The notes under the pieces: model-generated
The model's input: the letters and a program-made list of their open reading frames with translations, nothing else
What the model was told of the DNA's origin: nothing
Databases searched by the model: none
Program-made: the position numbers and the translations under genes
Assembly (NCBI GenBank): GCA_002261195.1
Contig: MVBO01000008.1
Coordinates: 224,530-288,529 of the forward strand
Direction: 5' to 3'
Length of the DNA: 64,000 nt
Origin: Bifiguratus adelaidae
Lineage: Eukaryota; Mucoromycota; Endogonomycetes; Endogonales
Shown: positions 34,418 through 48,013 of the stretch, one piece after another
How the letters are laid out: each line of letters begins with the position of its first letter
How positions within the stretch are numbered: the stretch's first letter is position 1

Positions 34418-34559
34418 GCATCGCTATAGAATGACTTGTAGTCTAAAGGCCCTGCAGCTGCATTGCACAATGGCACACCGTAAATTGACTCGTGACGTCC
34501 CACACCCAATTTTGTCACCGCGTCAATCAGGTTTTTGTCACAAGGGGACGACAGACACC

Positions 34560-35141
34560 ATGGCGAAAGGTAATCAGGCTCGCTCAAAAGGCAACAATCA
34601 CTCACTCCAACCACTAGTCCCGAGAAACTTCCGTCTCCTCGAAGAATTGGAAAAGGGTGAGAAAGGCATTGGCGATGGCTCGTGCAGTTATGGTCTCGCC
34701 GACAGTGATGACATCATGTTGTCCAACTGGAACGGCACGATCCTTGGTCCAGGTCATGTAAGTGATGGTATGGTCTCTATCTCAAGCGACGAATATTGAG
34801 TTGAACCTATCTAGACGGTCCACGAGAACAGAATCTACAGTCTAAAGATACACTGCGGCGAGACATACCCGGATACCGCGCCAGTCGTCTACTTTGAGGC
34901 CAAGATCAACTTACCGTGTGTTAATCAGGTGAATGGACGGGTAGAACCGAGTCGATTGAATTGTCTGGCGAATTGGAAGCGGTCATACATGATAGAGAAC
35001 ATCTTGGTGGAATTGCGACGGTAAGTTGAGAACGGCATAGATCTGGTGAATGCTGAGACATCTGCACCTAGAGAAATGGCGGCTCCTCAGAATCGAAAAT
35101 TGCCTCAGCCTCCTGAAGGTACCCTGTATTCACGACAATAA
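34560..35141 (+). CDS. MMS2: Ubiquitin-conjugating enzyme variant Mms2/Uev1
   Basis: Catalytically inactive E2 variant that pairs with Ubc13 to build K63-linked ubiquitin chains in error-free DNA damage tolerance. Exons 34560-34757, 34815-35020 and 35072-35141 give 157 residues. Family signatures: [57 protein letters not shown] and [10 protein letters not shown] at the C-terminus. As expected, no active-site cysteine in the E2 position is present. A basic N-terminal extension ([14 protein letters not shown]) precedes the fold. Confidence 0.96.
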
Positions 35142-35329
35142 GGCCTGGAAGGTAGTAAATCATCATCAATTGTAAACTTTTATCTTGATGTCTTCTTGTT
35201 TGTGGATAGAGGTGAAGGATGATGTAGTGTGTGTATTAGAGAAAACGACAAATCATGCTCAATTTAAATTACAATGGTCTTCGTATGATACACCAGTCAG
35301 GCATCAAGTCTGACCATATTCACATGGGT

Positions 35330-36696
35330 CTAGCCCATCAGAACACGCTGTCCAATATCGAGAACGTTGTCATCAAGTGGGTATGTAGGGCGGTTGGCGT
35401 CAAAGGGCTGTTGCTCTGACGCACCGTAAGAGAGTTGCACGGCATCATCCATGGTAGTTTGTTGCTGCTCTGGCTTGACAGGTTGTGCCTGGTATTCCGG
35501 TGTCCCAGAAGCGGCCATCGCAGCCTTCCTCGCATCCTCGCGTTTCTGCCTCCTCCACATTTTACGCAACTCCTTAAATTCTAAAGAGCAACAGGGTATC
35601 AGTGGCATGTATAAAGACATCACATGTTGCCAAAATTACCATTAGGACTTCGCTTCGGACCGTGCTTTTGCATGCTGACATGAGCATTGAGATGATTGAG
35701 CGTGCCGTAGCTCTTATCGCACTCGGGCCAGTTGCAGGTATAATGACGCTCAATCTCATCAAACTTGCGACGTGGTCGCTTTGCGGTCACCATGCCAGGT
35801 AAAGGAATAAAGGCGTACGTTTTGGCGTTCGAGGAAGTCGAAGAAAAGGATGAACGATTGGAACCTTGCTGCTGACGTGGTAGAGGATACGCAGGCGGAA
35901 CGTGGGATGACGGAGAATGATAAGCCTGTTGAGGCATCATGCCGTGGTTCAACACCAGGCCTGCGCCCCCTTGGGGTGGAGAGTGCCCAACACTCATATG
36001 GCGAGCGTGAGGCGGAGGTTGAGAGTGCATAACGCCCATAGGATGTGATGGAACCGACGCGTTCGATGGTGCCATGGTCATGCCAAATTCAGGCATGTTT
36101 TGGCCGGGCATCATACTAGGGTGGAGCGTATATCCAGGGTAGAAGGATTGTTGAGATGGATGAGGTGGCATGGGAGCATGACTGAGATCGGATGATACAT
36201 CTGGACCCATTGAAGCCATACTCAAATGAGATTGTTGGGTTTGTATCGGTGTTCGTTGAGAAGTTGGTACTCTAGCCATATATGAAGGATTTCTAGCCAT
36301 GCTCATGTCTCCCATGGGTATCGCTCCGGACGTGGGATGCTGCAATGAGGCTGGGCGCCCGTGACGCGGATCATTCATCAAGGGTGGATTCTGCATATGC
36401 ATCTCCATAGACATCGATCCATATCCTTCATGCACTTGATCAAAGGGAAGCTCCACATGAGAGTATGAAACACTCTGCACGACGGGTGGATGTTGAATGA
36501 TGGTAGAGTGTTCTGTGGCAGCAGGCCGGGCACCTGGATGCGTTGCTCGTCGTTGATGCTCCGAGGCGTCTTCACCGTTCTCTTCTGGTCCAATCATCTG
36601 AGACAACGAAGGCAGAGATGGCACCGATGCCGGTACCTCTCCTTCCTTCTCCCACCACTCCTGTCTGTCCACCATATAATGTGGACCAAAAGACAT
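35330..36696 (-). CDS. C2H2 zinc-finger transcription factor (fungal)
   Basis: 435 residues in two exons (35640-36696 and 35330-35580). The long N-terminal part is rich in Pro, Met, His, Ser and Gln. The DNA-binding region is a single C2H2 finger, RHYTCNWPECDKSYGTLNHL plus AHVSMQKHG, followed by a conserved extension EFKELRKMWRRQKREDARK that is interrupted by the intron. The finger plus extension recurs in filamentous-fungal regulators; its target genes are not known to me. ATG 36696 is preferred over 36744 because a TATA box lies 50 bp upstream of the former. Confidence 0.85.
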
Positions 36697-36745
36697 GCGG
36701 AAGAAGGGCAAGAAAAGCCAAGAAAAAGGCAATAAGCCCGTCATC

Positions 36746-36752
36746 TATATAT
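36746..36752 (-). promoter_or_regulatory. TATA box of the C2H2 factor gene
   Basis: ATATATA on the minus strand, 50-56 bp before ATG 36696 and between it and the stop of POL1 (36790). Its position argues against translation from the ATG at 36744. Confidence 0.45.
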
Positions 36753-36789
36753 GGTTAGATCTAATCACCCCTGAAATCAGGCTTTTGTT

Positions 36790-39700
36790 TCAAGCGGACA
36801 AGGGCTCCGGGAATAGCTTGGCCAGCTGTACATAACGTCTACCGCAATGAACGAGATAGGACTGGATAGTGTGGGAGAGGGGGGAAAAGGAGAGGTGACT
36901 GATCATGGCCGTGGTTTTTTCTAAGAAGAATGTGTGGGCGAAAGGATAAAACACGAATTCTAAATTTACCTGTGAGATGGTCGGGGGCCTGTCGAATGAT
37001 TTTCTCGGGATCGAAGAGAGAGGCGTAATACAAGAGTTGATGATAGAGTTGTGTATCACTATACTCATAGCGGGCGACACCTCGACATCCTGGTGCTAGA
37101 CATCGCTTGCCATAAACGCCAAGCATGCGCGTGCGATAGTTGCACGATGAATCGTCACATGATATCCATCCGGTATAGTACCGATCAATATTGCGGCGAA
37201 TGGCCATCGTCAACTGACATTTCAGTGCACTTAGATTGTACGCTGTATGACATGTCGGGCACTCCAAGCCGGAAACCACTGTGTTGTTCTAAGTGGGGGC
37301 GTTAGTCCCTGTGGAAAGATGACCTGATTTGGCTAGGCAACTAACCTCTGTGCGGCATATTCCTTTAAAAGGAGCAGTGGCGCAACAGCCTGTGCACTGG
37401 ACAACAAAGGGTTCAGCGTCCTTGAAACGTTCGGCGTCGGAGATTTGAGAGTCAAGAGTAACGAGTTCGGAGTCGTTGGACTTGGCATGCACTGATCGGT
37501 ATTTGGATGGATCGAGCCCTAGGCAACTTGCTAGTCTGGCGGTATCCGTGCCTTCCATGGGCTCACAGAGACGAGCAACGGGAGGGTGGACTTGCTGGTG
37601 GAGATACCACTCAATGTCTATAGAAGGAATGAGTTATGGCTTGTCAATCAACATTCTACGGACCTATCGTGATGCCATTCTCCAACTTGACATCATCTGG
37701 ATGAAAAGCGCGTTCCGCAAAGCTCTTTGTATTTTGGGGCACGCCATCGCCGGTACAAATCACATAGGGTATAGTGTCACCCGCACGCACCGATTGACCC
37801 TTGGCACGCATCTTGAGAGCGACTTGAACGTGGGGTTGCGATTTGCCATCCGCATAATCTTCCGGCGCTTTTGTCAATCCCTATAATGGCGTCAAAACCG
37901 CATGTCACAAAGCTCCATACTCGACTTACATACCTTGTTGATCACAAATTTCTCCAAAGGCACCATGCCATCCCGAACTTCCTGTCCAATGTCCCGCAAG
38001 TAGGTGTGGATTCTGTCCACCACTTCCTCTCGGTCAGAATCCGATAAAATGATCTTTAGCACCACTTCAGATACGTCGTGAGAGATCCCACACCAGTCTC
38101 GACGGACGAGATCGAGGCCTTTGGTCTCCATGGATTCGACCAACTGTCCATCTTTTTCCTCTACAACAAGGGCAGCGTATTTTTTCTTTTTGAGAAGCAG
38201 CATGTGGCGAAAGAGGCCATCAATGTCAATCTCCAGGAGATTGTACCGTTCATTGACCTTCTTTTTCAGCATGTTTCCGATGTCCTTGACAGCATTTATG
38301 TCGTTCTCGTTAGTGTAGACCATGATGGAATCGGTATCACCATAAATGACCTATAGCATGTTGAGAACATGGATAATGTAGTATAGTGTGGCGATGGCTT
38401 ACGTTCAGATTCTGACTCTCAGCCAGATCCACAGTGTTTTGCAAAATCTCCCGACCCTTGGATGTAATCAACATGGCCATTGGTTTGCAGTAAAACCGAG
38501 AATGAGCAAAACCCAGACAGCCGTACATACTGTTGGCAGTCAACTTGAGTGCTTGCTGACGGACATTGTACTAGCATTGGCAATGTAAGAAGTGGGCCAC
38601 ACGACATACATTTGTACGCATACCTGGGCGTATTCCGCCTGTTTCAGTTTTGGATTCTTCATCAGACTCTTGACTTGCCGACGTCGTTCCACTAGAGCTT
38701 TGATCAAGCGGGGGAGGATGCCTGGTGCCAGGGTAGAATCAGGTACATCGGGTATAAGGTCACCTTCTTCCTCCTACAAAATGGTTAGTGTATACGTTGG
38801 CTAAATTCAATGTCAAACTTGCCGTCATGTTCCTCCGCTCGACGGTAGTAAAGCAAATGTTGTACTCCTGGATAATGGAAGGGTACAAGCTGTTGAAATC
38901 CAGCAAGAGAACGAAGCGATCGTAAAATCCTTTCTTGGGTTCCAATACCAAACCACCAATATAGGCAGGCTTTCGTCGACCTGTCTTTTTCACCTCCTTT
39001 GGCTCGTCTAAAACAGCGTTGAGGACAAGGTACCTCAAGGCTTGCACATCACTCACCATCGTCATCATCTCCCATGCCAATATCCACCGGAGTCACCTTA
39101 GGATTAAACGTCTTATCGGGACAAACAAATTTGTTATTGTGGAATTCGTGCAAGAGGAGATATTCGTTGCGCTCAGCGCGTGCACCGGTCATGGTTCGAG
39201 ACCTACAAACACGGTTAGATCATCTACGGACTTGTCAAATGCAAGGCATACCAAGTATTGCCAGCAAGGTTGGTCAATTGCTTCGTCAATGGCAACATTT
39301 GCAGCTTAAACATGAGAGCTGCCGCCAAGAAAGCATCGAACTCGCAATGCCGAATCAGATGAATCAATTCACGCGAGTTGGAATAGTATTGCGGTATCTT
39401 GTCGAATTCAATGTTTTCACGAATGATGTTGAGTTGGGAGCTGGAGAGCTGACTCAAGCTATAGCTTTTAGACTTGATGAGATCCTTGCTGGTCATGTAG
39501 GTGTCACACATGAGACGTCCGCTCATGATCATCTTTTCAGAGTAGGTGGCTTCACCCGCTCCACCGGCACCAGCTTGTAATTTGGGCCATCTAAGCCGCG
39601 CGTGAGATGACCTCTTCCGCGATTGATGAAAGTTACTTACTGTGTCCTACGAAGTCTTCCCATCCGCGACCAATGATCAACTTTCAGATCTTTCATCCGG

Positions 39701-42166
39701 TGCAAAAGCACGTCTAGATCAAAGCCCATGAAATTATGTCCAACAATTACATCCGGATCGACTCTGTGTATGATGGCTATTGGCCGGTCAGCAAAGATTG
39801 CAACAAGCAACAGGCAAGAACGTACCTAGCAAGTAATTCAAGAGTGCTCGCTCGCTCTTGGAGACTTCCACTTTGATGTTTTGCTTGTGCAATGTATCCA
39901 CGAATCCAACTGGATAGGGTATATCGTTCAACTGTCGAACCACAGTATACTGTTGCTTAGGAAGTTCCTCAATGGGAACGACGTCGTCGATCCGCACTGA
40001 AAGAAAACTCAGCAGCCATTCCAAAAAAGTCATATCACACATTGACTTACGATCGGGGAATACCAGAGCAGAGCCCAAGACGATCTCGTTGGCGTGCTTT
40101 TGATGATTCATGACTGTCTTGAGATTGAGGGACATACAAGTCAGAGGCGGTACAGCGAGCGCAGGCTCAGATGGTCCCTCAATATACGGCTTGATGGATT
40201 TCACGTCCGACACAACAGCTTCGCAGCGTGCCCACGAAATCTGAAAAGTGAATGATCATGGTCAATGGAGACTTGCAAGTATGCTACACAACACTTGCAT
40301 TCTTTTGACTGATTTCCGCATTCTTGATTTCAAGCCAACAAGGACCCATAATGTTTCTCTTGATCAAAAAGAGTTCTAGCGCACTGGTTTGGGTACCAAA
40401 GACATGGCTAAATGTCTCGCCTGTAAGTTCTGCGGGTAATGTCGGTACTAGACCATGCAAAAGTGAGTTTCCAACAACATGTGGTATCGTGCTGATCCTT
40501 ACATTCAAAGCTATACACAACCTTGAGCCACTGGCCTTCAGCAGGAATGCCAGGCGTTTCGAAGGCGTATTTCCGCGTCACTTCTTTGGCAGCCCATTTG
40601 GTGATCTTGTAACGTGAGCAGACAGCATCGAATTCGGCATAGACATCCTCAATGATGTCCACAGGTTTGTCCGTTTGTTTGCCATCCTCTGGATAGTGCG
40701 TGAGATAAGTCGAGCCTCAACATATGCTAACAACTTACTGTCGAGTCTGAAAGGTCGCGGTAGGACAAAAATGCTTCGATCCGTTTGCTTGATGGTCAAA
40801 CAACAGCTCACATAATTGTTGGTCTTCTTATCGCAAACCTATTAGCGGTCAGGTGGCATGTTCAAACATGTAGATGAGCGTTGACTTTTACCTTGCCAAA
40901 AAGGTAAAGACTGCCGTTCCTCTCATACGCGTCAAACCACCACAATCGAAGGGTGCCGTCGCTTTCCAAGACGTCAAGGATAGCTGATGACGGTATGCTT
41001 GTAGTTGGTAACACGCCAGGAGACGCATTGTTTGCAGCAAATGTTTCAACATTTGCCGTAGGCACCACAGGCTTGGGCGGTGTGTACTTTACCGGTTCGG
41101 GATCATTCCTGTCCCGAGCGCGTATATTCAACTTGCGTACACTTAAGGTAGGCATGTCCTCCTTGTCTTCTTCTGGAGGTGTTGCTGCTGCTTTTACTGG
41201 CTCGGGATCGAACTCCATAACTATATCGTCATCAGAAACGTCTTGAGGTTCCGGAACCGGCTCAAGGTCATTGCTTAAATCTGGGATGGTTTCCGGCTCA
41301 GGAGAATACGCAGGCTTCTTGTTTGGAGAATCGACATAGCTTCGAGGCAGTCTTCGCTTTGGAACTGGTGTCATCAATGTGTCCGACTGTCGAGGGGAAG
41401 GAAGTCCACTATGGGCAATTGACCGCTGCGGCGTCGGTGTGGCTGGCAAGGGTCTCCTAGATCTTTCGTTCCTGGGTTTGGAATTTTCGGTCGCTTCGGT
41501 TTCGAATTCATTCATGAGGGCATCAAAGAATGAATCAGCTTCCTTGACGTCGGCCTGCCAAATATCGCCTGATGAGCATCACACTCAAACTGCAGCGTTA
41601 CTTAGGTACAATTGTACACACCTTTGCCTTGGGAGCAGTAGGTTTGTTGGTCACATTGCGCAAGAAGAACGTGTCAATCTTTCGCTTGGTCTCTTCGCGT
41701 TCCGCTTTGTCTCCTTTGGACTTCTTCTTCGACGATCTGTCGGCTGAAGAGGAAAGGGAAAGAAACCATGTAAGCTAACGGCATCACCATATTGCCGCAT
41801 GAGCACGTACCATCCTGATCATCGTCTGAATAGTCCTCGCTATGCTCTTCATCCCAATCATCCATGCCATTATCCACATAACCGCGTCCGTCGTCGTCCA
41901 CTACAAAGTCGTCATTGTTGATGCGATCCCGGACATGGTTTTGATAGTCCTCTTCGTCAACCTCGTCATAAATCAGCTCTTCGTTCTTGCTCTATCAACA
42001 CGCCTTTAGTGACCTTTTTCGCGCGGCAAAGCATCTAGACCCCAGGTCGACAAGGACTCACCTCATAAGCCGCTAGCCGAGAACGTTGACCACTGCGTGC
42101 CGCCTTGAGCGCCGCAAACCGGTCAACTGTCTTTTTCTCTGCATTCCTCCGCGTACGTGTACTCAT
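36790..42166 (-). CDS. POL1: DNA polymerase alpha catalytic subunit
   Basis: Extends RNA primers at replication origins and on the lagging strand. Family B polymerase spread over more than ten exons, about 1.4 thousand residues. The N-terminus is basic then acidic ([17 protein letters not shown]; later [15 protein letters not shown]), typical of Pol alpha. The exonuclease-like domain includes [20 protein letters not shown]. The polymerase motifs are intact: motif [19 protein letters not shown], motif [14 protein letters not shown] and motif [13 protein letters not shown]. The C-terminus has the two cysteine clusters (CTGC, CPTC, CDDSSC and CLAPGC), binding zinc, that contact subunit B. Inner exon ends were read by eye. 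MDM35 diverges 110 bp away. Confidence 0.95.
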
Positions 42167-42276
42167 GCTGTGCGAAAAAGACGTGTGCCGTCTATAAAAC
42201 GCGAGAATGGGTATACGAGACGCGTCGCCCCCTCCATTTATGGCGAAATGAATTAAATTGCTTCATTGACAGGACA

Positions 42277-42682
42277 ATGTCGCAGAGCATCGGAGAGGAT
42301 TGCACTGAGCTCAAGAAGAAGTATGACAAGTGTTTCAACAAGTGGTACTCTGAGCGGTTTTTGAAAGGCGACACTACACCGGATTGTGAAGATTTATTCA
42401 GAGATTACAAGGCATGCGTAACGGTGAGTCCTTCGGGATCGGGACACTGTTTACAGGTTGCTTGGCCGTTCCAGGAAACAACCATGCCATGGATAGCAAG
42501 GTTGAATCCAAGAGCATGACCAATGGACCCTCCCAGCCACACTTGTCGGCAGCCCTATTAACACTATCGATTTTTCCAATGTCTAGATGACTATCAAGGA
42601 AAAGCAAATCGACAAGCTGCTTAATGAAGCACGAAAGGAAGCTCCTTTCCCTCCAAAGCCCTCAACGTCTAATTCTTCATGA
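42277..42682 (+). CDS. MDM35: Mitochondrial distribution protein Mdm35 (TRIAP1)
   Basis: Intermembrane-space twin-CX9C protein that partners Ups1/Ups2 in moving phosphatidic acid and phosphatidylserine to the inner membrane. Exons 42277-42423 and 42587-42682 give 80 residues. Signature: [40 protein letters not shown], with both Cys pairs spaced by nine residues. The C-terminal exon codes a Lys-rich helix and a Ser/Pro end. The 163 bp intron is about three times longer than its neighbours' introns. MSQSIGEDC matches the usual N-terminus; an upstream ATG at 42157 is not in a plausible leader. Confidence 0.95.
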
Positions 42683-42898
42683 CCAATGTCGTCGCACTCT
42701 TGTTCGGCAGCATAGCGACAGCATAGGGCGATACTCTTTCCTTCCAATTGCAAAAAATGTCGTCCATGGCTATGTTCGTTGAGCAACCATTGTCGTTAGT
42801 GTGTATGTTAGGCGCATGCTGCTTGTCCATAGAAGCGCTTTTCGACTTTCAATGTTGCATTTACTAAGACATGAAAGCTGGAAATTATAGACAATGGT

Positions 42899-45269
42899 AT
42901 GTGCGGTATTGTGTTTTCGCTAAGGATAGCGAAGAACGACGAAGTAGATGAAAATCAGTTGACCAGCCGTCGGGAGAGTGAGGGCTTGCTGGAAGCCAAC
43001 TGTCGAAGAGGTGACTTGAGCTGTTCACCTCGCGTGACATAAGCTGATAGGCGCTTCCTTAGGACCTGATTACCAGAGCGAGCATACCGTGCGCATCCCG
43101 GCCGGTGACGCTACCGTGATCCTCACCTTCTTCTCGACCGTGTTGCATTTACGCGGTGAGCATTTGCAACAACAGCCCGTCATTCATAGCAACGGCGACG
43201 TTCTATGTTGGAATGGCGAGATATTCGGAGGTATCAATGTATGTGTTGCTTATTCTCGAGAGCAGACGCCTGAAAAGGGTCATTCTAGGTGCCTAGTAAG
43301 GCTTCCGATACCACAATTCTTTTCCAAGAGCTGGAGAAGATTGAGGCGCGTGATGGCAACAGGGAGAACGCTACTCTAGAGGTGTTCAATGCCATTGAAG
43401 GTCCCTTTGCCTTCATATTTTACGAAGTGCGGTTCGGAATGCTGCCTTGAGAGCGATCATACTTACATAAGCTTGCAGTCATCGCGTAAAAAATTATGGT
43501 TTGGGCGAGATTGTCTGGGCCGTCGGTCACTTTTGGCGTCCATATCAGACAATGTGTTGGATATTGCATCTGTTACGGGCAATGCAGCAAGCAGGGAATC
43601 AAAGACATGGACAGAAATGTCTGCAAGTGAATTCAAGGCTATTGATGTGAGCAGAATTGCAGAACAGGTCCAGCAGGGCAAGGTATGATCGCCTTAGACA
43701 TTCAATGGAACGTGATCTAACAAAGCTACCAGTTTCAGTCCATAGAGGATTGCATAGAGTGCCATGCGTGGAAGGATCAAAGTGAAGCAGAGTCAGCCTA
43801 CGCATTGGTGAGGACAGAAAGCGAATCTGACAGGCCAAATCTCCTAATGCTTGAGCAGGTATTGCCCTTCAGTAAAGTCAACCAAAGCATCCCCACCAAC
43901 AGTGATCATGTTGTCAATGACCCTAAATCGGTCCCAGAGCTTGAGCCTAGTATGGTGGCGGCGGTCAACACATTTGAGCAAGTACTAGGAGAGGCTGTGC
44001 GCTCCCGCGTGGTGGATGTACCGAGACTGAGGTAACGACAGTTCCTAGGACGTTAAATCCACATTGACACCGGCACAGGCAAACGGATAGATCTGCAGCC
44101 CGTGTGGCTATCTTGTTTTCCGGAGGAATCGATTGCCTGTGTTTGGCTGCTCTGGCTTCACGCTATTTAAATGAAGATGAAGCGATAGACTTACTCAACG
44201 TTGCGTTTGAAAACCCACGTACAGAAGCTCAACAGGTTCGCCAAAAGAAAGATAATATTGCGATGCCTTTTGACGTACCAGACCGATTGACTGGACGGGC
44301 TGGCGTTAAGGAGTTACGGTCAGTAGAAGTGTAAGCAGGCGCACATGAACTTTTTCCTTACCAACATTTAGGAGGATTGCTCCACGGCGTCGGTGGAATT
44401 TTGTGGAAATCAATGTTCCGTTTGCGGAGGCGACGAATTATCGGCAGCATATTGTGGACCTCATGTATCCATTGGATAGCGTTATGGATCTCGTAAGTAA
44501 TGGTTAAAAGTCTACAATGGTGGCTTATCATTATACAGAGCATAGCGATGGCGTTCTGGTTTGCTGCTCGCGGCAAAGGTACGTTTTCATACCTTCATGT
44601 GCTTGCACTCAGGCGACTTGAATCGATAGGTGTCATTAGAGAAGGAGAACAGGTACAGACTGTCACTAATATCCCGTGAAGACATGTCCCTACTGACTCA
44701 TGTTTCTGCGCCAGATGATAGAGTATCAAAGTAAAGCGCGGGTCCTGCTTTCAGGCTTAGGTGCCGATGAGCAGTTGGGTGGATATTCAAGGCATCGGGA
44801 GGCATTTCGACAGGGCAAGTGGGCAAAGCTGATCAACGAGGTATGATCGCAACCTGAAAGTCATAAATACCTGAAAACGTGCGCTCATTGGGTGTTAGAT
44901 TCAATTGGATGTTAGTCGCATCTCTACCCGCAATTTAGGTGAGGTCCCTCGTCAATCGCGATCGATTGTATGTTGACGCGTTGATCAGGACGAGATGATC
45001 GTATCATGTCTGATCACGGTAAAGAAGTTCGCTTCCCCTTTCTCAGCAACCATGTCGTCGCCACCTTGTGCGCCCTTCCAATCCACCTCAAAATGGATAT
45101 GCGCTATGAACGAGGCATTGGCGAAAAACTCCTTTTGAGACATCTTGCACGCCAACTGGGCCTTGTGCAAGGTAGTCATAACTGGAAACGCGCCATTCAA
45201 TTCGGTGCAAAGACAGCTAGAATGACAGTTGGACAATCAGGCGAGAAAGGCTCAGATGCGATCCAATAA
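42899..45269 (+). CDS. Asparagine synthetase domain-containing protein, ASNSD1 type
   Basis: Multi-exon gene for a two-domain protein. The N-terminal class-II glutamine amidotransferase fold starts MCGIVFSL, with Cys2 as the expected nucleophile; GPDYQSEH and CWNGEIFGG follow. The C-terminal asparagine-synthetase-like domain has the PP-loop ILFSGGIDCLCLAALA and a LLSGLGADEQLGGYSRHREAF segment typical of ASNSD1 rather than of true Asn synthetases. Function is not established for the fungal forms. The PP-loop serine-glycine core is present, so ATP binding is possible. The stop lies only 43 bp before the histone H4 ATG. Confidence 0.88.
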
Positions 45270-45312
45270 ATTCCTTTGACTGCGTTTTTCACCTTGCACT
45301 GGACTCTTCACC

Positions 45313-45762
<450 letters not shown>

Positions 45763-45979
45763 AGGAAAGGATGGCAATGTGCACGGTGCATTGCGGCAAA
45801 GCATGTCGCTTCAATTTTAGTGGTATCAGTACAGTGAGCTTACAATCTCGAATCAAGTCAGTACAAATGTCTATTATTGTGAAAAAGAAGTGAATGCATG
45901 TGATTGTGAATGCGAAAAGATCGATTGCGTATGGTATACCGTCTGATGTAGAACGGCCCGAAAGGTGGAATATGCGCGG

Positions 45980-47974
45980 TTATTCATTAGAGTGCACACG
46001 TTTCCACCATGTCTCCTTGACGTAGGCTTTGGCAAGGTCTTCGTTCGCATCAAGATGATTGAGTTGCCAGCGCATCAAATCATCTAGAATTTCCTTCATG
46101 ATGGGACCTGGCTTCTTCAATGCCAGCAGTTGGGCAACTGCCTTTCCCTGTGATCAAATTTAGCAACCGCATGCCGCCACATATGCTTGTACGTACATCA
46201 ACAATGGTCTTCCAATCGTAGCATTCTAGAATGCCATACTCTTGCACTTGCTTGACAAATTGTTCGTACGTAGCAAATACCTTTCGATCGTCTGAAGGAC
46301 TGGCCATCCACTCGTAGGCGAGAGAAAGTATAACAGTGGCTTGCCATCGTGACCCGACCTCCCGCAGGATCATGCCCATCGTCGCTCTGTCCATTGTACT
46401 TTTGGCATTCTCATGCACTGCTGCTTGAATACGAGGCTGATGCTGGAGGAGCTTGACGATGGCATCCGAGTCATTGCCCGTCGTCTTGATTGATTCTCGA
46501 GTGACGAATCTGACGGCGGGGAATACTTTTGCCTTTTCCTGCATCGTCATGTCTCTGTATGGTGTTAGGATGGCCGCAAGGTGTAGGAGAAAGGCGTCTT
46601 GAGGGCTGATGACGAAGGGCAGGTTCAAATTCTTCGATTGCTGCTTTTCAAACAGTTTATCAATTGTTTTGGAGGCGTCCAGTCCAACATGCGGAGGCTG
46701 AGGTGATCCTTCGTGAATGGATGCGGGAAGTTGAAACACTGTATCGTACAAATTCAACGTCACCAACATATCAACCGCCAAAGTTGGTCGAGGTCCTAGT
46801 CAGGTCCAACAGGATAAGCGTGACTGAGTTACAAAGCATGACCTTACCTTTGAGCATCTTGTCAACTTCAGTGCCAATGCGCTCTCGACTTATCTTGGCG
46901 CCCAAAGCGTTCTGTCAAGAAGGCTTCAATATCCTTGTAATGCATGCTGCGCCCGCATGGGAACTCACCTTGATCCGGGAATCCGCTATTGCACTTTTGA
47001 TGTCATCAGACAAGGCATAATCAAAACGACTAGCGAAACGAATACATCGCAATACGCGCAAAGGATCATCTCGAAACGTTTCAAAAGCGGACAGAGGCGT
47101 CCGTATCACGCCTTCCTGAAGATCCTTTACTCCAAGCTTTGTAAAATCCTCGACTTGTCGAGTATGAATATTGTAGAAGAGCGCGTTGATGGTGATATCG
47201 CGCCGATAAGCATCCTCTTCGGGTGTCCCGAATTGCTATGACAGCGGTGAGCTTTACAAGCATACAACATGGCCATAGCGTGTGTTGACTTACAATCTGC
47301 GGAATGCGACTGTCTTCATTGTACACTTCGCTTCTCAGATTCACGAAATCGACCTCCATGCCTAACAACTTGGTGGTTGCCGTCTCTAAATGCTTTGACT
47401 TTTCAGGATTACTGTCAATCTTTGAAATGCCACGCGCCTCGTATCCATTGGCTTTCAAGTAAGCATTGACATGCTGCGCAAACTCGTATCCCATCATTGA
47501 ATTGATGGCAATATCGACATCATGGCTCTCAATCCCCAATAACTAGAGGCGTATAAGCGTAAATCGAACGGTACATCCGCGTGCACTGACCTTATCTCGA
47601 ACCCAACCTCCTGCAATACGTAAAACGACCTCAGGCAGTTCCGGTTTTGTTTGTTTGAGATGCTGCGTTACATCGTTAAGTAGATCGCATACTTGTCGTT
47701 CCTTGTCGTTCAGCACAACTTGCATATCGCGTCCGCCAAAGCGTGCCTTCCCGTAATTCGTCGTTATCTGGTCTAAGTGCAGGGGATACTGTACTCTATA
47801 CGGTTTTATATGCGTTGCGGAGGAGTCGAGATTCAATGGTGTCTTGGTTGGCTTGGAAGGCACGTAGGGCCGGCACTGGTCTCGAGCGACCTTCAGTGAT
47901 TGCAATGGTTGCGCAGGCAGCTTGGATTTCACGATAGGACGCAATGAGGGACCAGAACGACACCAATAAAGCAT
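45980..47974 (-). CDS. CCA1: tRNA nucleotidyltransferase (CCA-adding enzyme)
   Basis: Adds the 3' CCA to nuclear and mitochondrial tRNAs. Class II nucleotidyltransferase. The catalytic head has RIAGGWVRDK followed by HDVDIAI (the two Asp), then a MEVDFVNLR strand, RRDITINALFYN and FRDDPLRVLRCIRFASRF, the nucleotide-selecting helix. The C-terminal helical body runs to KETWWKRVHSNE. An N-terminal extension of about 80 residues (from MLYWCRSGPSLRPIVKSKLP) is basic and could be a mitochondrial presequence; an internal Met at MQVVLNDKERQ would give a cytosolic and nuclear form, as in yeast. Introns are about 50-65 bp. Confidence 0.93.
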
Positions 47975-48013
47975 ACAATGGTCCCAAAGTTACAATTAAG
48001 GTACTCTACATTT

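Noticed and set aside
43389-43688. Separate small plus-strand proteins inside ASNSD1
   Set aside because: They are exons and shadow frames of the ASNSD1 gene.
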